From an uncultured Massilimicrobiota sp. (lineage in GTDB: Bacteria; Bacillota_I; Bacilli_A; Erysipelotrichales; Coprobacillaceae): a stretch of DNA of 39,225 nucleotides. The position numbers were made by a program, and so were the translations under genes. The stretch is from assembly GCA_944325245.1 (NCBI GenBank), contig CALUZM010000015.1, positions 1 to 39,225 of the forward strand. Direction: 5' to 3'. The notes beneath the pieces are model-generated. The model was not told the DNA's origin. It ran no database searches and saw nothing but the letters and a program-made list of their open reading frames with translations. Below are positions 1 to 7,289 of this stretch, in pieces. Positions within the stretch are counted from its first letter, which is position 1, and each line of letters begins with the position of its first letter.

Positions 1-788
1 TCTTTTTCGGCATTTAAGATAACCTCCTTTGTAAAAGCGTTATATGCTTTGGTTGCTGAACCTTTTGGGTCATACAAAAATATGCTTTGTCCTGTCCCTG
101 TCGATTCAGCTGCTCTTGTACATCGTGGAATTGTCATATCAAATATATTTATATGACTTCCAAAATTCCTCCTCACATCATTTGTAATTTTTTTGGAAAG
201 ATTTGTTCTTTCGTTTGTCATGGTAATTAATACCCCTTCAATTTTTAAATAATGATTGAGGTTATTTTTAACCATATTAATTGATTTTAATAAATCTGCC
301 ATTCCTTCTACTCCATAAGGTTCAGCCTGAACAGTAATAATGACCTTATCTGAAGCAGTTAATGCATTGATAGGTAAATTGTCCAATGATGGATTAGTAT
401 CAATAACAATAAAATCATAATCTTCTCTGACAGTATCAATAAATCTTTTCACAACAGTTTCTCGACACATAGCACTCTCTAATGTTGCATTAATACTTGC
501 TAGTGATATATTCGATGGAACAATATCTACATTTTCATCACTATGTAAAATAAGTTGTTCCTTATCAATGGGAATATCTTGAATAACAGATAAAATCACA
601 TCCCTCATAGATAAAGGATATTGACTACTATCATAATATCCAAATGCTTTTGTTGAATGACCTTGTGGATCTAAATCTACAAGTAATACTTTTTTATCAT
701 GTAGTGCTAGACATGCACTTAAACTTACAGATGTCATTGTTTTACCAACGCCACCCTTTTGATTGGCAATTGCAATAACTTCAGCCAT
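1..788 (-). CDS. ParA/Soj-type partition ATPase, partial (3' end outside window)
   Basis: The 262 visible codons encode a ParA-family ATPase, which moves or positions DNA together with a ParB-like partner. The deviant Walker A KGGVGKT is at residues 11-17 with the signature Lys11. Further on come VDLDPQG (Walker A') and the Walker B stretch FIVIDTNPSL. The family is usually 250-290 residues, so only the last residues should be missing beyond base 1. ATG at 788 is preceded by TTGAGGTG. That site lies inside a 12-codon ORF (781-819) overlapping the start, so translation may be coupled. The gene sits next to a DprA-like and a methyltransferase-like gene beside a disrupted ftsW, which points to a maintenance function of an integrated element rather than the chromosomal parA. 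No ParB is visible. Confidence 0.93.
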   Translation of the reverse strand, partial: MAEVIAIANQKGGVGKTMTSVSLSACLALHDKKVLLVDLDPQGHSTKAFGYYDSSQYPLSMRDVILSVIQDIPIDKEQLILHSDENVDIVPSNISLASINATLESAMCRETVVKRFIDTVREDYDFIVIDTNPSLDNLPINALTASDKVIITVQAEPYGVEGMADLLKSINMVKNNLNHYLKIEGVLITMTNERTNLSKKITNDVRRNFGSHINIFDMTIPRCTRAAESTGTGQSIFLYDPKGSATKAYNAFTKEVILNAEK

Positions 789-819
789 GTTTATTCACCT
801 CAATCCATTTATATAACAT
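781..819 (-). CDS. 12-codon leader ORF overlapping the parA start
   Basis: The peptide is MLYKWIEVNKHG. It begins 6 nt after a near-perfect AAGGAGG and ends at a TGA inside the first codons of parA, in another frame. It also contains parA's own weaker GAGGTG site. The layout suggests translational coupling or leader control of parA. Function of the peptide itself is unknown. Confidence 0.45.
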   Translation of the reverse strand: MLYKWIEVNKHG

Positions 820-863
820 TTTTAATCCTCCTTCCACTTTGCCAGAATAAACTCCGGCTATGT

Positions 864-895
864 AAAAAAGTCATCTCATATAATCAAGATGACTT
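864..895 (-). terminator. Rho-independent terminator between the DprA-like gene and parA
   Basis: On the minus strand AAGTCATCT and AGATGACTT form a 9-bp stem followed by a run of T. It lies just downstream of the 147-aa gene and upstream of parA, separating the two transcripts. Confidence 0.8.
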
Positions 896-920
896 ATCAA
901 TAAAATATGTTTGTAAATGT

Positions 921-1364
921 TTATCTTTCCATTTGCTTTTTCTTAGGTTTGTCATAATTCTTCATAGGGAGTCCTTTACTTTTCAAGTGTTCTAGCATCT
1001 TTTCCAAATCTTCTTGACTTTCAGCACCAACAACATAATCAAATATAAACTTTCCATTCTGTTCTATTGGAATGACTGTACTAATAAACCTTTTACCATT
1101 TTCAAGTGTAGAGTATTCCTTTGGTAAATCTTTATCAATAAGTTCAAGATTTCCTTTATAAAACAATACTATAGGTGGACAGTTCTTTGATTTAAAGTAT
1201 TCAGGATAGTTATGATTCATGACAGTCACATACTTATGTTTAATCTGTTTTTTATACTCTCTAAGTATTTCGTTATCAATAGACTCTTTTGTTGTAATAG
1301 CAACATACATCTTTCTAAAATCTCCTTCATATTTCATAGCAAAATATAATAAAAAATCATCCAT
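921..1364 (-). CDS. Short DprA/Smf-like protein of a mobile element
   Basis: The 147-aa protein starts at an ATG preceded by GAGGAGGAAATGAT. Its central part (about residues 48-75, with NHNYPEYF and PPIVLFYKGNLEL) resembles the start of the DprA Rossmann domain, where 'YP..L......PPxVLfykG' is typical. The remaining ~70 residues are too few for a whole DprA domain (full DprA is about 280-370 aa), and the nucleotide-binding 'GSR' motif is not seen. The C-terminus is Lys-rich. It may be a stand-alone DprA-like accessory protein of an integrative element. The family call is tentative and activity cannot be inferred. Confidence 0.6.
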   Translation of the reverse strand: MDDFLLYFAMKYEGDFRKMYVAITTKESIDNEILREYKKQIKHKYVTVMNHNYPEYFKSKNCPPIVLFYKGNLELIDKDLPKEYSTLENGKRFISTVIPIEQNGKFIFDYVVGAESQEDLEKMLEHLKSKGLPMKNYDKPKKKQMER

Positions 1365-1380
1365 ATCATTTCCTCCTCAA

Positions 1381-1410
1381 AAATAAAAGGCCATCAAAAT
1401 GACCTTTTAA
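1381..1410 (-). terminator. Terminator overlapping the stop codon of the methyltransferase-like gene
   Basis: On the minus strand AAAGGTCA and TGGCCTTT form an imperfect stem followed by TATTTTT. The TAA stop of the 239-aa gene lies at the base of the stem. Confidence 0.65.
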
Positions 1411-2126
1411 AAATATGTATTTCCTATTTTAATATGAAAATGATATTTATAATTTCTCATATCATTTCTTATTATATGTTTTTTCCTTTTTGCATGAATA
1501 TATCCAATGCGATGCAAATGTGGATTTGTATGTCCAATATGACCGTAATCAATTCTTAATTTATTCCTTTCTTGATAATGAATAATATCCCATTCATTAA
1601 GATTGAAATAAGAAATCATTTCACTTGTTCGTAAATATTGATTTTTTGGATATGTATAATCATCCTCATCATTTACAGCCAGATGGTAGTATATGTATAT
1701 TTCACCATGATCATCGACTGCTTCTTGTAATTTTTTTATTTTATGCTGCATTGTCATATCGCCATGACAATTTCTGTGCAAAGATTTATATACATGTACC
1801 AAATCATATGTATCCACACTTTTTTGTCTAAAAAAATCTTTATGAAAATATTTCACTTTCTTTTTAGCATTATAAACATGTATACGTTTCTTCAATCCAT
1901 CTACATTCGTGCTTTTATTTCCTTCAACAATCTCACCTCCATCAATAAAAATAGATTGTGGTTCATAAGTTTCTACAGTATGACCAGCTCTCACAAAAGG
2001 AAAAACATGCCATCCATCAAATCCATCTACGATAAGCACTTTTGAACCCTTTTTTAACGATTTTGCTAATTCATATGAAACTTTGCTTGGTTCCTTAAAA
2101 ATACTCGCCATTCTTCTCTTTTTCAT
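1407..2126 (-). CDS. Class I SAM-methyltransferase-like protein, degenerate motif I
   Basis: This 239-aa protein follows the Rossmann methyltransferase order. A strand-loop-helix with KVLIVDGFDGWHVFPFVRAGH at about residues 28-48 takes the place of the glycine-rich SAM loop. An acidic end of strand 2 ('VETYEPQ') and a middle segment 'TYDLVHVYKSLHR' follow. The classical E/DxGxGxG is replaced by VDGFDGW, so SAM binding is uncertain. The His/Lys/Tyr-rich tail has no recognised domain. The start ATG follows AGGATGGTC. It is the innermost gene of the left mobile segment, lying 73 bp from the truncated end of ftsW. Substrate unknown. Confidence 0.6.
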   Translation of the reverse strand: MKKRRMASIFKEPSKVSYELAKSLKKGSKVLIVDGFDGWHVFPFVRAGHTVETYEPQSIFIDGGEIVEGNKSTNVDGLKKRIHVYNAKKKVKYFHKDFFRQKSVDTYDLVHVYKSLHRNCHGDMTMQHKIKKLQEAVDDHGEIYIYYHLAVNDEDDYTYPKNQYLRTSEMISYFNLNEWDIIHYQERNKLRIDYGHIGHTNPHLHRIGYIHAKRKKHIIRNDMRNYKYHFHIKIGNTYF

Positions 2127-2194
2127 TTTATGACCATCCTATCAATGTTTTTTAGATGATGTAACGTTTATTTTTAAGCAGTGGATATTCTTCT

Positions 2195-2215
2195 CGTAAT
2201 TACAATGTTTCACCT
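2195..2215. other. Probable junction (att site) of the left mobile element with ftsW
   Basis: ftsW similarity ends around codon VTG-E-TL (about bases 2203-2215) and a stop follows at 2200-2202. Beyond it lie only element-type genes. The other end of the element is outside the window, so the duplicated core cannot be defined. Confidence 0.6.
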
Positions 2216-3192
2216 GTGACTGGAAACAACCCTACAACAACACCTAAATTAATCAGCGTTTGAATTCCAATCATAGAAATAATACCAACCATTAAAAAAC
2301 CTCCAAATAAATCAGGAGCATTCTGACTGACTTTTAAAACAGTTTTAAAGAGAGTGACATATAAGAGGATTAACAAAACTCCGCCAATAAAGCCAAATTC
2401 TTCTGCCACAATCGCAAAAATAAAATCTGTTTGAGGTTCCGGTAAATAAAAATGTTTTTGAATACTTTGATCAAAACCAACCCCTAATAAGCCTCCCGGT
2501 CCAATCGCATACAAAGCCTGAATAGCCTGAAATCCACTTCCTAAGGGATCTTGAAACGGATTTAAAAAAGACAAAATACGTTCCATACGATATGGTGCAG
2601 ATAAAATCATAATAACAATGCCAAAAATTCCTATAATACCTAAGCCCACAAAATAAATAAAAGGAAAAGGAGAAACAATAATCATGACAATGATACTACA
2701 TGCCATGACTACACCACTGCCAAAATCGGGTTGCAGCATAATTAATAGAAAACCTAGTCCCATAATTCCCAAAACAGGAAAACTGTATTTTAATTTCTTC
2801 ATCTGATAATAATGCTTTTCAATATAGACAGCAGTATAAATAATGATACCAATTTTAAATAATTCACTAGGCTGCAAGGCAAAGACACCAAAATGAAACC
2901 AGCTACGACTTCCACCTCTCACCACACCTAATCCAGGAATCAACACGAGAATAAGCAAAAGGAAACAAATCACGAGAATCAATTTATAATATTTTTTATA
3001 GAGATGATAATCAATACGTGATGTCACAAACATAGCCAATATTCCCAAACACGCAAAAAGAGTCTGACGTTTGATATAATAGAGAGAATCGTCATATTTA
3101 TAGAGTGCCCAGATATGTGAAGAACTATAAACACTTATTAGACCAAATATCACAATGATCAACGTCAGGCAAACAATTTTTTTCGTTTTCAT
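2200..3192 (-). pseudogene. ftsW: FtsW/SpoVE-type peptidoglycan polymerase, 3'-truncated by an inserted element
   Basis: FtsW is the SEDS glycosyltransferase that polymerises lipid II at the septum. The 330 residues have about nine membrane segments and SEDS hallmarks: 'GVVRGGSRSWFHFG', 'LQPSELFKIG', 'LQPDFGSG', 'QAIQALYAIGPGGLLGVGF', and 'LPEPQTDFIFAIVAEEFGFIGG'. The protein stops at LFPVTGETL. FtsW proteins normally continue 'TLPFISYGGSS' into the last helix, so about 40 residues are missing exactly where mobile-type genes begin. The ATG at 3192 has a GGGGGTG ribosome site. An in-frame start further upstream (3291) would add 33 residues but crosses the terminator of the MATE gene. The usual neighbours murG and others are absent downstream, as expected for an insertion. 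Function in the integrated state is doubtful. Confidence 0.85.
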
Positions 3193-3230
3193 AGTGACAC
3201 CCCCATTATTTTTAATATATGACGAAAACG

Positions 3231-3263
3231 AAAAAAAAGAAGATATATTCAAATATCTTCTCA
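3231..3263 (-). terminator. Terminator of the MATE gene
   Basis: On the minus strand GAAGATAT and ATATCTTC form a stem followed by eight T. It separates the MATE gene from ftsW, so ftsW needs read-through or its own promoter. Confidence 0.85.
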
Positions 3264-3287
3264 AAACACATAGAAGTTCCTTTTTTA

Positions 3288-4613
3288 TCAATGACTATAC
3301 AACTCTTGCGTATATGTCTTCATATTGAATCCAGCATAAACAGCTACAAAAACTTCTGTTAATGGCATAGCAAGCCATAAGAAATTCGGAGATATAAGTG
3401 GTAACAGGAATATCAATAGGCCACTGAGAATCAACACTCTTGAAATGGAAACAATAAAAGAAATTTTAGGTTGTAACAAAGCTTGGAAATAATATGTTGA
3501 AAATATATTAAATGGTAACAGTAAGAATGACAAACCATAACAGCTGATAATTTGTGGAGCAATAGCAGTGATTTCTGGTGTAGGTGCCATAAAAATACGA
3601 ACAAATGTCATTGGTGTAAACAGGGATAAACCAGTCCATACAAGACTAAAAAATGCCACACTGATTAAAGCATATTTTAAAATCTCCTGAATACGACGAG
3701 GTTGATTGGCTCCATAATTGACAGAAATGATCGGCTGTGATGCCTGTCCAACACTATATGCACAACATTGTACAAAGGTTGAAATATTCACAATAATTCC
3801 ATATACAGACAAAGCATTGGTTCCGAGATATTTCATAATCTGTCGGTTAAACAAAATTGTCAAAATTCCCATAGCCACATCAATAAAAAATGTAGAGAAT
3901 CCAGTGATAGATATCTTCGTTATTTTTTCTACAAAATGGGTAGGCTTTTTCAGTTTTAAAGTATTTGTCTTTTTCACAAAATGAAGCATTAATATCACAA
4001 AAGATATAACAGCTCCCATAGCAGTTGCTAAACCCGCTCCATAAATACCCATATCCATCACAAAGACAAAAAAATAATCTCCAAAGATATTAAAAATTCC
4101 ACCTGCCAGCACACCAATTGTAGCAAGAGTCGGATCATTATCATTTCGCAAATAAGCAGATAACATCTGATTCAATAAAAAGAACGGAACGACATATTGG
4201 ATAGGCTGAAGATAACTTAATCCTAAAGGCAACAATTTTTCTTCAGCTCCAAAAAGCATTAATAATTGTTCATCAAAAACAACAACTACAAACCACGCTA
4301 ACAAAGCCAGAACAATCGCTCCAATAACTGATGTTGTAAAAATTTCATGAGCTTCCTGATCCTTACGACCCTCTTGTCCTTTCAAAGTACTAAAGATAAC
4401 AGAACCACCAATACCCATCAATAATCCTAAACTATAGACAATATTCCATATTGGTGCCACAACAGCTAATGCAGCTGTTCCATCTGGTCCCTGATACTGA
4501 CCAACCATAGCCATATCAACAATAGAATAAATTGATGTTATTACGGCACTCCCAAATGCCGCTGCAAGATACTTAAAAAATATCGGCCTTATTCTTCCAT
4601 TTAAAAAATCCAT
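3288..4613 (-). CDS. mepA: MATE-family multidrug exporter, MepA type
   Basis: The 441-aa polytopic protein has the two-fold MATE architecture (12 predicted helices): an N-half with 'YSIVDMAMVGQ' near residue 25, 'GGIFNIFGDYFFVFVMDMGIYGAGLATAMG' in the middle and 'SVNYGANQPRRIQEILKYA' in the second half. MepA-type MATE proteins export cationic compounds using an ion gradient. The ATG follows GGGAGGAAG. The gene is a self-contained unit with its own promoter (4730-4757), a guanidine-IV-like leader and terminator (4638-4724), and its own 3' terminator (3231-3263). It splits the usual murD-ftsW adjacency. Riboswitch and MepA type together suggest guanidinium-responsive efflux. The substrate is inferred. 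Confidence 0.92.
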   Translation of the reverse strand: MDFLNGRIRPIFFKYLAAAFGSAVITSIYSIVDMAMVGQYQGPDGTAALAVVAPIWNIVYSLGLLMGIGGSVIFSTLKGQEGRKDQEAHEIFTTSVIGAIVLALLAWFVVVVFDEQLLMLFGAEEKLLPLGLSYLQPIQYVVPFFLLNQMLSAYLRNDNDPTLATIGVLAGGIFNIFGDYFFVFVMDMGIYGAGLATAMGAVISFVILMLHFVKKTNTLKLKKPTHFVEKITKISITGFSTFFIDVAMGILTILFNRQIMKYLGTNALSVYGIIVNISTFVQCCAYSVGQASQPIISVNYGANQPRRIQEILKYALISVAFFSLVWTGLSLFTPMTFVRIFMAPTPEITAIAPQIISCYGLSFLLLPFNIFSTYYFQALLQPKISFIVSISRVLILSGLLIFLLPLISPNFLWLAMPLTEVFVAVYAGFNMKTYTQELYSH

Positions 4614-4637
4614 TTTTTTCTTCCTCCCTCAACAAAT

Positions 4638-4685
4638 AAAAAAGCTGGACAAGAACAGATATCTCAATCTGTAGCCTTATCCAGC
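4638..4685 (-). terminator. Regulatory (expression-platform) terminator before the MATE gene
   Basis: On the minus strand GCTGGATAAG pairs with CTTGTCCAGC (10 bp with one G-U), enclosing an inner TACAGAT/ATCTGT hairpin and followed by a T-rich tract. It lies 24 bp upstream of the start codon, where only premature termination would make sense. Confidence 0.8.
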
Positions 4686-4724
4686 TCACCATTTCTTATG
4701 AATGGCTCACCCTCCGAGCAAGCA
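4644..4724 (-). promoter_or_regulatory. Candidate guanidine-IV (mepA-motif) riboswitch
   Basis: The transcript from the -10 box at 4730 begins near ATGCTTGCTCGGAGGGTGAG, contains a CCATTC/GAAATGG hairpin between two GTGAGC copies, then runs into a terminator. A GGAGGGTGAGC segment plus a terminator in front of a MepA-type MATE gene fits what is known of guanidine-IV RNAs, which act as transcriptional ON switches. I recognise the context and general shape. I could not align it to a covariance model, so another class remains possible. Confidence 0.6.
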
Positions 4725-4729
4725 TAAAT

Positions 4730-4757
4730 ATTCTATTACTTTTTTATCAATAGTCAA
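4730..4757 (-). promoter_or_regulatory. Promoter of the riboswitch-MATE unit
   Basis: On the minus strand TTGACT (4752-4757), a 16-bp spacer and TAGAAT (4730-4735) lie directly after murD. Transcription would begin about 4723, at the 5' edge of the riboswitch. Confidence 0.75.
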
Positions 4758-4779
4758 GATAGATTCATTTCTCTTTCAC

Positions 4780-6123
4780 TTATTCAAATGCGTTAACAAT
4801 CTGCTTAAAGACACGTCCACGTTCCTCATAACCACTAAATTCATCATAAGAACTTGTTGATGGGGATAACAAAACAACATCTCCTTTTTGAGCAATGTCT
4901 TTTGCTTTTAAAATAGCATCTTTCATATGTGGAACCACAATCGTTGATGGACAATGCATGTCTTTGGCAAAACGCTCTCTTGCTTCACCAAAACAAATCA
5001 ATGTTGAAATATGTGAATGATAGGAAACCATCTCTGTTAAATCCAAGCCTTTTTCATGTCCACCCATTAATAAAATAACAGGTTGTTCAAAGGCCTTTAG
5101 TGCTATGATAGCAGCATCTGTATTCGTCGCTTTAGAATCATTATAATAGCGAACACCTTGATATTCTCTAACAAATTCAATACGATGCTCAACTCCCTGA
5201 AAAGCTGCCAAAGCATCATGAATCACTTGAAGACACACACCACTCAGTGCACAAGCCACAATAGCAATCATCATGTTTTGAACATTATGTTTGCCAACAA
5301 TTTTGATTTCCTGAAGCTCTATGACTTTTTGTCCCTGATAATATATAGCCTGATCTTTAATCATACAGTCAGCTTCTTTTTCCAATGAAAAAGTTATTCT
5401 TTGGGCATGAACAGGATATTTTTTCAAATATTCCTGCAATACCTCATCATCTAAATTTTCAATGAAATAATCATCTTGATTTTGATTCATATAAATACGT
5501 GTCTTAGATGCATAGTATTCATCTAATGAATCCATGTAATCCAGATGATCTGGAGTCAAATTAATAATCGTAGAAATATGAGGATGGAATTGATCAATAT
5601 CTAACAATTGAAAATTAGACATTTCTAAAACAACATCATAATGATCCTGATGAAGCAAATCATTTTTCAATACCAAAGAAGAATAAGGTGTTCCCACATT
5701 CCCTGCTAGACAAACCTGATGTTGTGCCTGTCTTAAGATATTATCAATCAAAGTGACTGTTGTTGTTTTTCCATTTGTCCCTGTAACAGCAATATAATTT
5801 TGCATTTTGGCAACCTGATAAGCCAATTCAATTTCTGTATAAACAGGAATACCTCTTTCTTTTAACCTTAAAACAAAAGGTTTATGATAATTAATACCAG
5901 GATTTTTCACAACAAAATCAAAATCTCTTTCAAATAATTCCTGAGGATGACCACCTGTAATCATCTCAATACCACGACTGACATATTCATCATAACAGTC
6001 TATTTTTTCCTGTCTCGCAAATTCATTCACTGTAATGGTTGCATGTAGTGCTGACAAAAGTTCTACAGCAGCTTTTCCACTTTTTGCTAGACCTAAAACT
6101 AAAACTTTTTTTCCTTTTAACAT
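4780..6123 (-). CDS. murD: UDP-N-acetylmuramoyl-L-alanine--D-glutamate ligase
   Basis: MurD adds D-glutamate to UDP-MurNAc-L-Ala with ATP in the cytoplasm. The 447-aa length is normal. A Rossmann start 'KVLVLGLAKSGKAAVELL' binds the UDP substrate. The Mur ATPase loop GTNGKTT is at residues 115-121. Next come 'GNVGTPYS', 'NLTPDHLDYM', 'HNVQNMMIA', 'EHRIEFV', 'YYNDSKATN' with the metal/ATP-binding Asn-Asp-Ser-Lys, and a C-terminal 'LLMGGHEKGLDL'. The start lies one base after the mraY stop and uses AGGGGTT at the end of mraY as ribosome site, so the two genes form one operon and translation is probably coupled. Confidence 0.97.
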   Translation of the reverse strand: MLKGKKVLVLGLAKSGKAAVELLSALHATITVNEFARQEKIDCYDEYVSRGIEMITGGHPQELFERDFDFVVKNPGINYHKPFVLRLKERGIPVYTEIELAYQVAKMQNYIAVTGTNGKTTTVTLIDNILRQAQHQVCLAGNVGTPYSSLVLKNDLLHQDHYDVVLEMSNFQLLDIDQFHPHISTIINLTPDHLDYMDSLDEYYASKTRIYMNQNQDDYFIENLDDEVLQEYLKKYPVHAQRITFSLEKEADCMIKDQAIYYQGQKVIELQEIKIVGKHNVQNMMIAIVACALSGVCLQVIHDALAAFQGVEHRIEFVREYQGVRYYNDSKATNTDAAIIALKAFEQPVILLMGGHEKGLDLTEMVSYHSHISTLICFGEARERFAKDMHCPSTIVVPHMKDAILKAKDIAQKGDVVLLSPSTSSYDEFSGYEERGRVFKQIVNAFE

Positions 6124-6124
6124 A

Positions 6125-7108
6125 TTACATAACCCCTAATACAATACCAACGATTCCGCAAATAAATCCTAAAAACCAAAATGAGATGACAACCTGCTGC
6201 TCACTCCATCCCAACATTTCAAAATGATGATGAATAGGTGCCATTTTAAATACTCTTTTTCCTCTTGTTTTAAATGAAACAACCTGAATAATAACAGATA
6301 ATGTTTCTACCAGGAATACTCCACCAATCAGAATCAATAATAATTCCTGACGTGTTAAAACTGCTAATGCTGCAAGAAGGCCACCTAAGGCAAGTGAGCC
6401 TGTATCTCCCATAAAAATACGTGCAGGGTGATAATTGAAAAACATAAATCCTAATAAAGCCCCAATAACAGCCATCGCATAAATAGCAATTTCATAATCC
6501 TTATTCATAATAGCAAAAATAACAAAAACAGAAATTGCAATCATAGAAAGTCCTGTTGCTAATCCATCAAGACCGTCTGTCAAATTCACAGCATTGCTGC
6601 CAGCTGTAAACATGAAATAAACAAGAATTGGATAAAACCATCCAATATCAACTTCAATATGTAATAATGGAATAGAAATAGCTGTATCAAAACCTGGAAT
6701 AAAATATCTTGCTAAAAAGTAAAAAGCTATAGCAACCACTGACTGTAAAGCATATTTATATAAAGGCTTTAAACCTTCATTTGTTTTTCTTACAACAATC
6801 AAATAATCATCAATAAATCCAACCAATCCAAATCCAACAAAAGCAAATGTCAATAAATGAATATAAGGATTATTTAATGAAGAAAAATTAAGAATATAAA
6901 CAATCAAAACAGCACCTAAAATAAAAACAATACCACCCATAGTTGGTGTTCCACCTTTGGCTTTATGTGATTGTAAACCTTCTTCTCTTTCTACCTGACC
7001 AAACTTTAATTTCTTTAAATACTGAATAGCTTTTGGCATCACTGCCAAAACCAAGACAAATGCCAATAAAAAATTCAAAACAATTCTCAAAAAGACCATA
7101 TTAAACAT
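6125..7108 (-). CDS. mraY: Phospho-N-acetylmuramoyl-pentapeptide-transferase
   Basis: MraY moves phospho-MurNAc-pentapeptide to undecaprenyl phosphate, making lipid I at the membrane. The 327 residues hold about ten helices. Family motifs include 'KGGTPTMGGIVFI' near residue 51, 'FIDDYLIV' with the catalytic DD, 'NAVNLTDGLDGLA' with the NxxxxDG signature, 'NYHPARIFMGDTGSL', and the 'MAPIHHHFE' loop. The ATG follows AAAGGAGTC. It heads the operon here, with its own promoter (7143-7171). The usual upstream cluster genes (mraW, ftsL, pbpB) are replaced by a divergent DUF1846 gene, so the division/cell-wall cluster is broken up. Confidence 0.97.
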   Translation of the reverse strand: MFNMVFLRIVLNFLLAFVLVLAVMPKAIQYLKKLKFGQVEREEGLQSHKAKGGTPTMGGIVFILGAVLIVYILNFSSLNNPYIHLLTFAFVGFGLVGFIDDYLIVVRKTNEGLKPLYKYALQSVVAIAFYFLARYFIPGFDTAISIPLLHIEVDIGWFYPILVYFMFTAGSNAVNLTDGLDGLATGLSMIAISVFVIFAIMNKDYEIAIYAMAVIGALLGFMFFNYHPARIFMGDTGSLALGGLLAALAVLTRQELLLILIGGVFLVETLSVIIQVVSFKTRGKRVFKMAPIHHHFEMLGWSEQQVVISFWFLGFICGIVGIVLGVM

Positions 7109-7142
7109 AATAAGACTCCTTTACCTCTTTTTATCTTTTTAC

Positions 7143-7171
7143 AATATATCATATTTTTTCTTCAATAACAA
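7143..7171 (-). promoter_or_regulatory. Promoter of mraY-murD
   Basis: On the minus strand TTGTTA (7166-7171), a 17-bp spacer ending in TGA (extended -10) and TATATT (7143-7148) lie 35 bp upstream of the mraY start. Confidence 0.6.
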
Positions 7172-7241
7172 CCTATCAAAAAATGTCATCTTCATTCATA
7201 ATTATCAATGTTTATCGACATAATATTTTTTTATTATTTTC

Positions 7242-7269
7242 TTTAACTTCACTTCATTTTCTATATAAT
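7242..7269 (+). promoter_or_regulatory. Promoter of the DUF1846 gene
   Basis: TATAAT at 7264-7269 with a weak TTTAAC at 7242-7247 (16-bp spacer). The start site would fall near 7276, giving a very short leader that begins next to the AGGAG. This favours ATG 7290 over GTG 7281. Confidence 0.55.
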
Positions 7270-7289
7270 GTTGACTAGGAGTGAGAAAA

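Noticed and set aside
3193-3291. Longer FtsW N-terminus starting at 3291
   Set aside because: The extension runs through the MATE terminator hairpin and lacks a ribosome site; ATG 3192 has a strong one.
4644-4724. T-box or purine riboswitch before the MATE gene
   Set aside because: No T-box TGGNACCGCG sequence and no purine-aptamer core pairs are present. The mepA-type context fits better.
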